Assembly: GCF_030052815.1 (NCBI RefSeq)
Contig: NC_079495.1
Location: forward strand, 37,365,703-37,429,702
Direction: 5' to 3'
From: Hevea brasiliensis
Lineage: Eukaryota > Streptophyta > Magnoliopsida > Malpighiales > Euphorbiaceae
DNA: 64,000 nt
In this document: one piece after another, positions 45,861-57,488 of the stretch
Numbering within the stretch: the stretch's first letter is position 1
How the letters are laid out: every line of letters begins with the position of its first letter
Position numbers and translations under genes: made by a program
Notes under the pieces: generated by a model
Databases searched by the model: none
Seen by the model: the letters and a program-made list of their open reading frames with translations, nothing else
What the model was told of the DNA's origin: nothing

Positions 45861-47251
45861 GATTGAAAATCATAATCAGTATAACCATCCAATTGTAAGT
45901 CTCCACCTCCATAAATCAAGAATAAATCCTTAGTTCTTCTCAAGTACTTAAGAATATTTTTGACAGCTATCCAGTGTTCCAAACCTGGATTGGATTGATA
46001 CCTGCTAGTCAAACTAACAGCATATGCGATATCAGGCCTAGTACACAACATTGCATACATTAAACTTCCAATAGCCGAAGCATATGGAATCCTGGCCATC
46101 TTATCTCTTTCTTCAGGTGTCTTTAGAGACATCTCTTTAGAAAGGTGGATACCATGTCTCACTGGTAACAATCCTCTCTTGGAATCAAGCATGTTAAACC
46201 TCTTTAACACCTTTTCCAAGTATAGACTTTGGGATAAACCAATTATTCTTTTCGCTCTATCTCTATAGATGCGAATCACAAGAATATAGGTAGACTCCCC
46301 TAACTCTTTCATGGAGAATGTATTTGGCAACCATACCTTTATAGTTGTCAACATACCTGTGTCATTACCCATCAACAGTATGTCATCCACATATAAGACA
46401 AGGAAAGTGATAGCACTGTCACTAACCTTCTTATATTCACATGGCTCATCCTCATTTTTGATAAAACCAAAGGATTTAATGGCTTCATCAAAACGGATGT
46501 TCCAACTCCTCGAAGCTTGTTTCAACCCATAAATGGATCGCTTTAGCTTGCATACCTTGGAACCATCTTGGGATTCAAATCCCCTAGGTTGTTCCATGAA
46601 AATGTTTTCTTCAATGTATCCATTGAGAAAAGCTGTTTTGACATCCATCTGCCAAATCTCATAATCATAGTATGTAGCTATTGCTAATAAAATCCTAATT
46701 GATTTAAGCATGGCAACAGGCGAGAAAGTCTCCTCATAGTCGATTCCTTGCCTTTAGCGAAACCCTTTCGCTACTAGCCTTGCCTTATAGGTCTCTACCT
46801 TTCCATCAGAACCAATTTTCTTCTTGAAAACCCATTTGTTCCCTATAGGTATAATACCTTCAGGTGGGTCAACAAGATCCCAAACTTCATTCTTATACAT
46901 GGAATCAATCTCGGATTTTGAAGAGTCTATATCTGATATAGCTTCTTCATAGGTAAGTGGATCATCTCCATGATCTACTTCTTCATGAGTAGACAACTCT
47001 TGTTCTTCTTCATGAAGAAAACCATATCTCATTGGTGGGTGAGATACCCTGGTTGTTCTACGAGGAATAGTTGTAGATGTTTCATTAACGGGTATTGGTT
47101 GACTAGATGGATCTATATCCATCTGATCTGTTGGTTGGTCAAAATTCTCCAATTCTAACTCTATTTGCCTTCCTTTGCCTCCTTCTTGAATAAACTGTTG
47201 TTCAAGAAATGTGGCATCTCTACTTATCACAACCTTTTTTGAAGTAGGCAA
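45797..47251 (-). pseudogene. Cop-3 reverse transcriptase
   Basis: Frame 47251-46754 holds the pre-RT region (SRDATFLEQQF, PPMRYGFLHEEEQEL, EVWDLVDPPEG, NKWVFKKK), stopped at KGFR*RQG. Relative to Cop-4 it lacks six residues after DIDSSK (SSKSEIDSM). Frame 46711-45797 (304 aa) is an almost complete RT: QMDVKTAFLNG, YGLKQASRSWN, YVDDILLMGND, IYRDRAKR, YASAIGSLMYAMLCTRPDI. This is the best preserved coding segment in the window. Confidence 0.93.
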
Positions 47252-48096
47252 ATAAAAATAATATCCAAAACCATCTTTTGGATATCCAATAAATCGACCT
47301 TTTACGATCCGTCTCCAATTTATCGTTGTTCACTTTTGATATAAGCTGGACAACCCCAAATCTTAACATGCTTAAGACTTGGTTTTCTTCCATGCCATAT
47401 CTCATAAGGTGTGGAAGAAACTGATTTTGATGGAATCCTATTCAGAATATACAAAGCTGATTCTAATGCAAATCCCCAAAAGAAGATTGGCATATCAGTA
47501 TAGCTCATCATACTACGTACCATATCCAATAGGGTACGATTTTTCCTTTCAGATACACCATTCAACTGTGGCGTTCCTGGAGGAGTCAGCTGAGAAACAA
47601 TGCCATGCTCTCTCAAGTATTCATCAAATTCAGTACTCAAATATTCACCTCCACGATCTGATCAAAGAGCTTTAATACTCTTTCCTGTTTGATTTTCTAC
47701 TTCAGACTTAAATTCCTTAAACTTTTCAAAGGATTCATGTTTGTATTTCATCAAATACAAATATCCAAACCTTGATTTATCATCAGTAAAGGTAATAAAA
47801 TAATGAAAGCCCCCTCTAGCCATTTCTTTAAATGGACCACATACATCACTATGTATTAGTTCCAAAATATTTTCAGCTCTTAGCCCTTGTCCAACAAAGG
47901 GTGATCTAGTCATTTTGCCCTGAAGGCAAGATTCACAAGTTGGAGTAGGCTCAGAGCCCAATAAGGATAGAATCCCCATTTTCTCCAGTTTTGTAATCCT
48001 ATCTTCTGCAACATGACATAACCTTAAGTGCCAAATATATTTTGAACTTGAGTTGGTTTTCACCATGGCAATGCATTCTTTTAGATTGCTATACTC
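47220..48096 (-). pseudogene. Cop-3 integrase
   Basis: Begins directly after the protease deletion with ECIAMVKTNSSSKYIWHL. Zinc finger WHLRLCHV ... CESCLQGKM is intact; catalytic sites HSDVCGPF, SDRGGEYLST and GVSERKN are all present. A TGA sits immediately before SDRGG. After KIWGCPAYIK the frame is broken (SEQR*). Frames 48126-47662 and 47640-47320. Confidence 0.92.
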
Positions 48097-48927
48097 TGGC
48101 CAGTGGAAAAACTTTCTTACTGGCAATGGAACACTTTCCTGTTGGCAGTGGAAACACTTTCCTTTGCCTTTGTTAGCTTTGGTCTTCCTTTTCTATTTAG
48201 CTATTTTCTTGGAAGGACCAGGAATCTGAGGTTTCTTTTTCCTATTGCCCTTCTTCTTGTTGGACTTTCCAGCAGAAGAAGATGCAACCAAAGCTACCTC
48301 TTTTCCTTTATTGCCTGGCATATTCTTTTGGGCAATAACCAGCATGTTGAGTAAACCAGCTAAGGTGCATTCCTGTTTAGTCATATGGAAATTTGTCACA
48401 AAATTCCCAAAAGACTCAGGAAGGGACTGAAGGATCAAATCCGTCTGTAGTTGGAAATCCATGTTGAAGTCAAGATGTTCCAACTGCTCATTCAGCCGAA
48501 TCATCTTGTGGACATGATCCCCAACATTCTGTCCCTCAGACATCCTCATACGGAATAGCTGTCTAGATATCTCATACCTAGCATTCCTGCTGTGCTCACC
48601 ATACAACTATTGTAGGTGAAGGAGGATCTCACTCGCACTCTGCATGTTCTCATGTTGCTTCTGTAACTCATTACTCATGGAAGCAAGCATGTAACACTTA
48701 GCTCTCATATCATGCTCCTTCCACTTGTCCAAAGTATCATGTTCCTCTTGTGTGGCCTCTGGAGGTAAGGGACCAGGAACATTTGAATCTAGAACATATC
48801 CTATATGTTCAAGGTTCAGGACAAGTTTCAAATTTCTTAGCCAATTAGACAGATTAGGTCCTGTCAACCTATTGTGATCAAGTATGCTTGCAAGGATATT
48901 GGATGGTGGTGGTTGTTTTGTGCTCAT
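48097..48927 (-). pseudogene. Cop-3 gag with rearranged zinc knuckle
   Basis: ATG at 48927 opens MSTKQPPPSNILASIL. One TAG (GAG in relatives) at 48607 interrupts LHLQ*LYGEH; the frame continues 48606-48193. After KKIAK a TAG appears, then GKGKCFHCQ, where the CCHC knuckle should continue. Instead three ~22-bp imperfect copies of a GAAAGTGTTTCCACTGCC unit fill 48101-48168, so His and the last Cys of the knuckle are lost. Confidence 0.9.
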
Positions 48928-50700
48928 TTTTATCAGAAAATTAACTGCAGAAAATAACCAGATTAATTAGTAAATGTATCATGTAATTAACCAAAATGAT
49001 TATGGTCTTTTAATCAAATTGGTCCTCCCACTAACTTAGCGAATCCTACACTTTCAAAGTAGGAAACGGAAATCCTAGTTGGATGGATTTCTAGTGGATG
49101 ATTGAATTCTTATAATTCTATTGATCATCCTCAGGTACATCCATTATTGGAATTACAATAAACTATAAGTAAGCAACTCCTTGCCCATCACATCTCATGT
49201 GAGGTTCAATCCTTTACCTAGCCCTTAATGCTCAAAATCTCAGGTACATCCATTATTGACTTATCTTGCATTAGTTAAGTTGATCACATTGAGCCAGTAA
49301 TTATGAAAATAATTTTAATGTCCTCAAGTACATCCAATATTGGCCACCAAACCATTTACATATTTACAACATCTCATGCTTAACAATTATTCTTAAGAAA
49401 ATCTCTTAAATTAATTGCATCTCATGCAACTATTTAAAATTTCTTAAAATAATTGCCCCAATGGAGGGCCTATGTTATAATTACTTTAATTATAGCATTT
49501 CCAACTTAATCATTTGTTTGGAAGATTTTATAGTCATTCTAATTACTATTAAGGTCTCACTTTGCACATTATCCATTTAGCATGCATATATCATATAATT
49601 GCATACATTCCCATACATCTCATGCATTCATGGATAAGTAGTAAATATGGTATGATCATGGACTTTCTAAGGGATTCAATTCTAAGCCACCAAGAATTGA
49701 ATCAGGGCATTCCTAGGTGCATTTCATTCATTCATTTTACAAGAGTTGCTGAAGGAGTACATAATCAACACTTGATCTTGAATTCCTCCCACTAGTCCCA
49801 CCAATGCTCTTGACCTCCTTGAACTTCTTGCAATCCAATATTACATAGTAATCCTTGGCATACCAAGGCGAATTTACAAGAACTTAAATAAATGAAATTA
49901 CAACCCAAAAATTATTATAAACTTAATAATACATGCCCAAAATAAATTAAAATAAATTAATTAATTTACAAACCCAAAGAAACATAAAAGAAATAAATCC
50001 AATCACATTGGTCTTTTATAGTCCATGATCATCCATCATGCATATCACTATTTAACAATTAAATAAAACATACATACTTAAATTAAATTGAATATCTCAT
50101 ATTCAACTTAAAAATCCAGATTTGAATATGATTCAAATAAATTTAAAAATTCAGATTTGAATCTCATTCAAACAAATTTAAAAATTCAGATTTGAATCAC
50201 ATTCAAACAACTTCAAAAATTCAGATTTGAATCACATTCAAACATTTTTTAAAAAATCAGATTTGAATGACATTCAAACATTTTTTAAAAAATCAGATCT
50301 GAATTTTATTCAATCAATTTTAAAAAATCAGATTTAAATATGATTCAAACAACTTTAAAAATTCAGATTTGAATCACATTCAAACAACTTTTAAAATTCA
50401 GATTTGAATCACATTCAAACAATTTTTAAAATTTTTTATTTGAATCATAATTTAATTGTGTGATTAAAAATCCTAATTAAACATTTTAATTAGTCATATG
50501 ATGAACCTTTCATCATGCAACAATTGCAGAATTTAATAACAACCATGCGCACCATGATCTTCCAAAGCCATGCACACCATGTTGGAGTGCATCAAGCATG
50601 CCGCCACACCTCTTGATCCAACCAGCAATGGATCAATCATCTCATGATCAAATCACACAATTAAATCATATAATAAACAATCTAAATGGCAAATATAGTG
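48928..50700 (-). other. Cop-3 untranslated leader
   Basis: Reverse of the Cop-1 leader: conserved segment at 48928-50060 with the CTCAGGTACATCCAT words, then the minisatellite at about 50107-50455 (9-10 units). The small frame 49562-49795 recurs in other copies (58496-58305 on the other strand) without gene features and is treated as chance. Confidence 0.8.
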
Positions 50701-50712
50701 GCTCTGATACCA
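50701..50712 (-). other. Cop-3 primer binding site
   Basis: The minus strand reads TGGTATCAGAGC, two bases inside the 5' LTR at 50715. Intact iMet-type site. Confidence 0.92.
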
Positions 50713-50714
50713 AT

Positions 50715-52821
50715 TGAAGGAACGGAAGCGTGAAAAACACAAGTTTATACCATTGAATTCAAAAATTTTCACCTAGGGTCACATGCATCATGTAAGATTT
50801 ATTTTTATCTATTTGATTTCAATGATAAACAACATATTAAAACTCTTTTAATATGTTTTTGGATCTGTATTTGCCATTTAAGATTTTAAAATTAATCAGA
50901 TTAATTTTAGAACCCTAGATTAAATCAAGAACGATTACACTAACCTCTTGATGCACTGCAGCGTGTTTGCGCCTTTGAGATTCGTCTTCAGGACACCAGA
51001 TGTTGTCCCTCTAGCTTTTCCACACCAAGAACACCTATGGCAGCCCTTGAACAGCTTCTAAAGCCTTTTCTATTAATTAGAAATTCAAGTTCTGCCTTTT
51101 AAGAGATTAAAGATGTAAACAGGACACTAGAAACAATTTCTAGTGTTCTTAATTCAAGAGATTGATATCTAATCTCTTTGAATTGATGAGAGATGAAGAA
51201 GAATAGAGGGAGGGCTGCACAATGGAGTGACAAAGGAGTGTGGCTACTGGTTGTCTTTTATTTTCTCATAACAACACTTAAATAGCTAGGTTAACACATT
51301 AAACCCTTGCCACATGTCACCCTTTGATTAGCTCTAGGTTTAAGTGACCCAATCACATTGTGCCAAGTGTCAAAGCCATATTTAATCTTGATTTTAATCA
51401 TCTTACATGATTAAAAAAACATTTGGCAAGCTTATGTGTTATTCCATGTGTCACCATCTCATGGTGCCACGTGTCACACTACAAAATGACCAAAATGCCC
51501 CTGTGTCTTAATTTTGAGTTCTTAACCCAAAATAATTATTTTTCTTCTTCTAATTAATTTATATCAAATATAAATTAATTAATTAATCTCTATTAATTAA
51601 TTTCTCATTAATTAAATTCATATTTAAACACTTTAAATATAAATTTAACTTATACTATACATCCAATAATCTAGATTTGGTTTCAAGTCATGCTAGGGAC
51701 TTTGCAATTTAATTGCCAATGAAACCTATTTAATTAATCAATTAAACTCTTTAATTAATTAATTAAATCATATTTAATTAGGTGATAACTTGTGTATGTG
51801 TGTGACTTACTAGGCTCATCACTAATTGGCAATGAGACATGATGTCAACTCTTAATATCATCAGAACTTTTTCTTACCATAAATGATTTCTCTAAATCAT
51901 TTTATGAACCTCATAGACCATGGTTAACACCTAGCATAGCATGCCATGGCCACCCAATTAGTAATAAGGTTTACCTTAAATGAACCTATAATCATATGTT
52001 ACCATGCACTAGAATCTCTCTGCTACAAAAATCCCAACTCAAGCCGAGTCATGGTTTATGTCAAACTCCATTTGCTATGAATATTATGTTCTCTTTTAAT
52101 TCCAGTTCTTGATTAAAAGATTTTCTCATCGTAAACTCTTTTACGAATAAATCTATCTGTCCTGGCCAGGAACTTGAAACATCAAGAACAATTAAATGAA
52201 CATAGGATTTTATCTCTATTTACTTAGAGGAACAGATTCCATCTTGATCAACACCTACCTCTATATATAACTAGTAGGAGCCAACACATGCCCATATACC
52301 CATACACAGTACAAGTATGAAAGCAGTATCAAACTCAAACTACCTATATAAAATATAACAGTTCTATCTAAGGTCTAAAGATTATATGCACTGATATGAT
52401 TTATGACAAAACATTGACAAGAGTAAACTCCATGTGCTTGTCACAAGTGTCACTGGTTCGGCCTACTTATCATTTATAAGTGCCTATCATGTTTGTTATA
52501 TGGCATGAGACTCACCATTCCATCTTATTTATATCTCACATAAATAACTTGGGAACAAACATGAATACAATCTTTTTGGATAAGTCATGTCCTTATTATG
52601 AAGTATCCTCGATTGTGAACCTATTTATGATACTTCGTGCTAGAAATATTGTCACTCATATTCTTAACAACTTAAGAATAATATTTCTAACAAAATATCA
52701 ATGGACCTTTTCTATTACACATAAATATATTATGTAAACGGAAAAGTGGAAATGCCTTTTATTAATAAAAATTTGTACAAGATACATACTAAATGATATG
52801 CTCTAGGGCATACTACTAACA
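50715..52821 (-). repeat. Cop-3 5' LTR
   Basis: 2107 bp. On the minus strand it runs TGTTAGTAG to CCTTCA. Promoter TATTTAAG at 51277-51284 on the minus strand. TGAAT duplication follows at 52822. Confidence 0.95.
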
Positions 52822-52826
52822 TGAAT

Positions 52827-53752
52827 AACTCAAGTGAAAAGATATTGAAATTTATGAACACAAAAGGACATTAAATTTTCCCTTCTATGCCTAGACTTAT
52901 ATGTTTGAGTTGAATCAATTGATATGTCAATTAGGACTACAGATGCAGTACTGCCCTTGGCTTTTGAGCCTACTTCATGAGTGATCATTAATACACAATG
53001 TATGTCTGATATAATTATTCTTCTGGCTTTTATGCTTGCCCGTTGGTTTTGTGCCCTACATGATTTTACTGGCTTCATGCCTGCCCGCTGGCTTTATGCC
53101 TGACAAATGTATACATGATAGGCACATGGGGTGTCTAACTAGTATACTTCGATGTATCCAATTTTAACTGTCTATTATAGGTTGCTTGGGCAATGAAATG
53201 AATTAATTTGATTGAATATCAAACAAATAAATGGAAAAGACCAATAAATTGTAAAACACTTATAAATCATAAAATGCATTCCTGTTATGGTATCATACAT
53301 ATGAAATATGTATTTCTATTTATTTAGTTTATTTTTATTATAATATTGCACCACTAAGCAATACTGGAGACGGAGCCAAGTAGTGATCAGATCTGCAGTA
53401 GGAGAGTGGTCACCCCAGCTGTTTATTTTGGTAGGGCCCATGGACATCTGATATATGTATTCATTTTGAGCATTGTAAATAAGAAAGTTTGTAATTTATT
53501 TTGAGATTGTATAAGTTATGTAACTTATGTACGTGAACTCTATGAATGAAATGAGATTATTTCTACATGAATGGTTATGAAAAATTTATATGAGTGGATG
53601 AAAGCATGAGGAGATATGAATTAAAATGATTGCATTAAAATATAGTGGTATTAAAGCTAATAATGAATAAGACAAGATAAGATAAGATGCTCTGGCACAG
53701 AATGTGACATTCCTTACTCGACTACACTGTGGACCGGATAAGAGGTGTTACA
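52827..53752 (+). repeat. Gyp-3 3' LTR, second part
   Basis: Continues the LTR after Cop-3. Contains repeated GGCTT(T/C)ATGCCTGCCCG-like words (about 53030-53105), the GCACCACTAAGCAATACTGG block that other gypsy LTRs share on the opposite strand, and a short GATAA microsatellite near 53680. Ends AAGAGGTGTTACA at 53752. Confidence 0.85.
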
Positions 53753-54575
53753 TAGGTGACAAAATGAATTATGACATAAAATTTGTTGATGTGAAATGCT
53801 ATGTCATCACCACATCATGCATGGTACCACTTCAGTGCCATTTAAGACACTTAGCAATTTATTCTTATGGTGAAATAGAGTTAAAGTTCTTATCTTTAAT
53901 TGAAACAAAACAAATTATATGCCCTCAATGGTAAAAAGGCCAAAATACAGAGTATTAAAGTGCACTTTGCTTAAAAAATTTTCAACTTAATCACACTATA
54001 CCATGATAATTTTTTTAATATGTAATATTCATCCTTTCAAAATTAGTGTAATTAACTATTTTCAAATTAATCTTATATATGACAAATGGCACCTCAAGAA
54101 AAACTTTTTGCTTTCGCCCATGCTGATCATTGATGTTAATGCACTAATCTTCAAGCCAAAACCGACTGAGTCTTCTTTGATTCGCGATTAAACCAATTTC
54201 TTTTACCTCAAGGATGAGCTCGCCTCTTTCTAATAACATTGTTTACCTTTCTAGTTAAAAAAAGAAATGAAATGAGGTGTAATTTTCTTTTTTAATATTT
54301 ATAGTTGGAACATAAAATTAATAACTTTGGCCATTCACACACATGAATCTGCAAATATGGTTGTGACAAGGACTCCCTCAAAAGCGAAAAGTGATTTTTA
54401 TGTGTGACAACAACTTCTGTTTTCTCTTCTTCCTTTATTTGACAAGTGCATTCAACTTTCTTTTATTTTTTAATTTTTAATTTTGCCTGCTTCTGAATAT
54501 TCAATTTTCCTTTTTTATTTCAAAATAATTTACTTATATATACATACACATGAGTTTTATTTTGACATTAATAAT
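53753..54575. other. Unassigned AT-rich interval between two gypsy LTRs
   Basis: 823 bp that match nothing else in the window. Two short plus-strand frames (53704-53934 partly in the LTR, and 54003-54191) show no family motif. It may be the target sequence of Gyp-3, or the only non-transposon DNA here. No RNA gene, promoter or repeat was recognised. Confidence 0.5.
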
Positions 54576-55361
54576 TGTAACATCCTCACTTTAGCCTGAC
54601 CGTACATTCTACTGTTCCGGTATCTAATGTTTGTTCGGACAGCTAGAATGCCTGGAATTTTATTTAGACTAAAGTGAGGAGTCATAAATAATTTAAATAA
54701 TAATAAGAAAAATTAAGAAAAAATTTTAGTAATAAAATACAACAAAGTTAAATGAACCAGTGCTCCAGCAATGGGTGACCTAACAGGAAGCAAATGTAAA
54801 GGTAGTTGTTGACTCTATAACCGTGGGGAAACCCTGTGAAATAAATTTTGAGACTCCAGTGAAGAGTTATTGAGCCTTTGATGGGCTTAAAAGACCAATA
54901 AAATGCTCCTAGAATTTTATCAATCGGTATAGACAATTTTAGCTCATTAAGCTAAACGAAGGGCATTTTGGTCATTTTGCCTTCAAAGATAATTTTTTAC
55001 CAACTTGTCCAATTAAGGAAATAAATTATATGACACAAAATATAAATAAATATTGCTTAAGATTTAATTAAAAATGAGTAGAAAAGAAGGAAAAAGAAAA
55101 TGGAAACAAATACCTCATTTTTGACATCATGCTCATGCAAGAGTTATGCAATAAAAACTCATGGCCCAATCACCATTCAACAACACAATTAAATTTCTTT
55201 AAAAAGGGAAAAATGAGTCAAAATTAAGAAAGAAAATTCTGGTTTCTTCTTCTTCTCCAGCCGAAACCCATCTCTCTATAAACCTCCATTTTTGTTCAAT
55301 CTTCTCACTAGAAAAACTCTTGAAAAATCACCATAAAATCATAAGCTTTTTTCACCAAAAC
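54576..55361 (+). mobile_element. Gypsy LTR, plus orientation, 5' part, cut by Cop-4
   Basis: TGTAACATCCTCAC at 54576 starts a gypsy LTR in plus orientation; it is the reverse complement of the right end of the LTR at 275-2967 (AGTGAGGAGTCATAAATAA, CAATGGGTGACCTA, GGGCATTTTGGTCATTTTG) and of the solo LTR. Cop-4 interrupts it at 55361 and the remainder is off-window. Confidence 0.85.
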
Positions 55362-57474
55362 TGTTAGTAGTATGCCCTAGAGCATATCATTTAGTATGTA
55401 TCATGTACATGTTTTTATTAATAAAAAGGCATTTCCACTTTTCCGTTTACATAAGATATTTATATGTAATAAAAAAGGTCCATTGATATTTTGTTAGAAA
55501 TTATATTCTTAAGTTGTTAAGAATATGAGTGACAGTATTTCTAGCACAAAGTATCACAAATAGGTTCACAATCGAGGATACTTCATAATAAGGACATGAC
55601 TTATCCAGAAAGATTGTATTCATATTTGTTCTCAAGTTATTTACATGAGATATAAATAAGATGGAATGGTGAGTCTCATGCCATATGACAAATATGATAG
55701 GCACTTATACATGATAAGTAGGCCGAACCAGTGATACTTATGACAAGCACATGGAGTTTACTCTTGTCAATGTTTTTTCATAAATCATATCAGTGCATAT
55801 AATCTTTAGACCTGAGATAGCACAGTTATCTTGTATATAGGTAGTTTGAGTTTGATACTGCTTTCATACTTCACTGTGTATGGGTGTATGGGCATGTGTT
55901 GGCTCCTACTAGTTATATATGGAGGTAGGTGTTGATCAAGAAGGAATCTATTCCTCTAAGTAAATAGAGATAAAATCCTATGTTTATTTAATTGTTCTTG
56001 ATATTTCAAGTTCCTGGCCAGGAGAAATAGATTTATTCGGAAAAGAGTTTCTAATGAGAAAATCTTTTTAATCAAGAACTGGAATTAAAAGAGTACATAA
56101 TATTCATAGCAAATGGAGTTTGACATAAACCATGACTCTAGCTTGACTTGGGATTTTGTAACAGAGAGATTCCAGTGCATGGTAACATATGATTATAGGT
56201 TCATTTAAGGTAAGCCTTACTACTAATTGGGTAGCCATGGCATGCTATGCTAGGAGTTAACAATGGTCTATGAGGTGCATAAAATGATTTAGAGAAATCA
56301 TTTATGGTAAGAAAGAGTTCTAATGATATTAAGAGTTAATATCATGTCTCATTGCCAATTAGTGATGAGTCTAGTAAGTCACACACATACACAACTAATC
56401 ACCTAATTAAATATGATTTATTAATTAATTAAAGAGTTTAATTGATTAATTAAATATGTTTGGTTTGCAATTAGATTGCAAAGTCCCTAATATGACTTGA
56501 AACCAAATCTAGATTATTGGATGTATAGTACAAGTTAAATTTATATTTAAAGTGTTTAAATATGAATTTAATTAATGAGAAATTAATTAATAGAGATTAC
56601 TCAATTAATTTATATTTGATATAAATTGATTAGAAGAAGAGAAATAATTATTTTGGGTTGAGAACTCAAAATTAAGACACATGGGCATTTTGGTCATTTC
56701 ACAGTGTGACACGTGGCACCATGAGATGGTGGCACATGGCATTACACATAAGCTTGCCAAATGCCTTTTAATCATGTAAGATGATTAAAATTAAGATTAA
56801 ATATAGGTTGAACACTTGGCACAATGTGATTGGGTCAATTAAACCTAGAACCAATCAAAGGGTGACATGTGGCAAGGGTTTAATGTGTTAACCTAGCTAT
56901 ATAAGTGTTGTTATGAGAAAAAAAAAAAAAACACAAGCAGCAGCCACTCCTTTGTGCTGCCACCTTGGTGTGCAATTCTCTCCTCCTCTCTTCTTCTCTC
57001 ATCAATCCAAGAGATTGGAAAAACAATCTCTTGAATTAAGAACACCAAAAATTGTTTCTAGTGTCTTGTTTACATCTCTAATCTTTTAAAAGGCAAAACT
57101 TGATTTTCTAATTAATAGAAAAAGCTTTAGAAGCTGTTCAAGGGCTGCCATAGGTGTTCTTGGTGTGGACAAACTAGAGGGATAACATCTGGTGTCCTGA
57201 AGACGAATCTCAATGGCGTAAATACACTGCAGTGCATGAAGAGGTTAGTGTGTTTATTCTAGATTTAATATAGGGTTCTTAAATTAATCTGATTATTTTT
57301 GAAATCTTAAATGGCAAATACAGATCCAAAAACATATTAAAAGAGTTTTAATATGTTGTTTATCATTGAAATCAAATAGATAAAAATAAATATTGAATGA
57401 TGCATGTGACCCTAGGTGAAAATTTTTTGAATTCAATGGTATAAACTTGTGTTTTTCACGCTTCCATTCCTTCA
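55362..57474 (+). repeat. Cop-4 5' LTR
   Basis: 2113 bp, TGTTAGTAG to CATTCCTTCA. TATA box at 56898-56905. The five bases before it, AAAAC (55357-55361), would be the target site; the other side is off-window. Confidence 0.93.
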
Positions 57475-57476
57475 AT

Positions 57477-57488
57477 TGATATCAGAGC
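57477..57488 (+). other. Cop-4 primer binding site, one change
   Basis: TGATATCAGAGC, one G-to-A change from TGGTATCAGAGC, two bases after the LTR. Confidence 0.88.

Larger units (their letters stand above)
43292..52821 (-). mobile_element. Cop-3: full-length copia element, youngest copy in the window
   Basis: 9530 bp, minus strand, with perfect 5-bp target duplication TGAAT (43287-43291, 52822-52826). LTRs are 2100 bp (43292-45391) and 2107 bp (50715-52821) and differ by only about 2-3% where compared by eye. Order on the minus strand: LTR, PBS, leader, gag, IN, RT, RH, PPT, LTR. It lacks the protease, as Cop-1 does. It has few lesions: one gag stop, one stop before the second integrase Asp, one before RT and a frameshift in RNase H. 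Confidence 0.95.
40133..53752 (+). mobile_element. Gyp-3: 5'-truncated gypsy chromovirus carrying Cop-3 in its 3' LTR
   Basis: Plus-strand gypsy sequence starts inside RNase H ([11 protein letters not shown]) at 40133 and runs through integrase, chromodomain-like tail, polypurine tract and a 3' LTR split by Cop-3 (41989-43291 and 52827-53752). 5' LTR, gag, protease and RT are absent. The pol is close to Gyp-2 (SIVALRSLNA shared), but the LTR, about 2.23 kb, is shorter and different. Confidence 0.88.

Noticed and set aside
53704..54191. Possible small host genes after the Gyp-3 LTR
   Set aside because: Frames of 76 and 62 codons, AT-rich, no motif, one starts inside the LTR.
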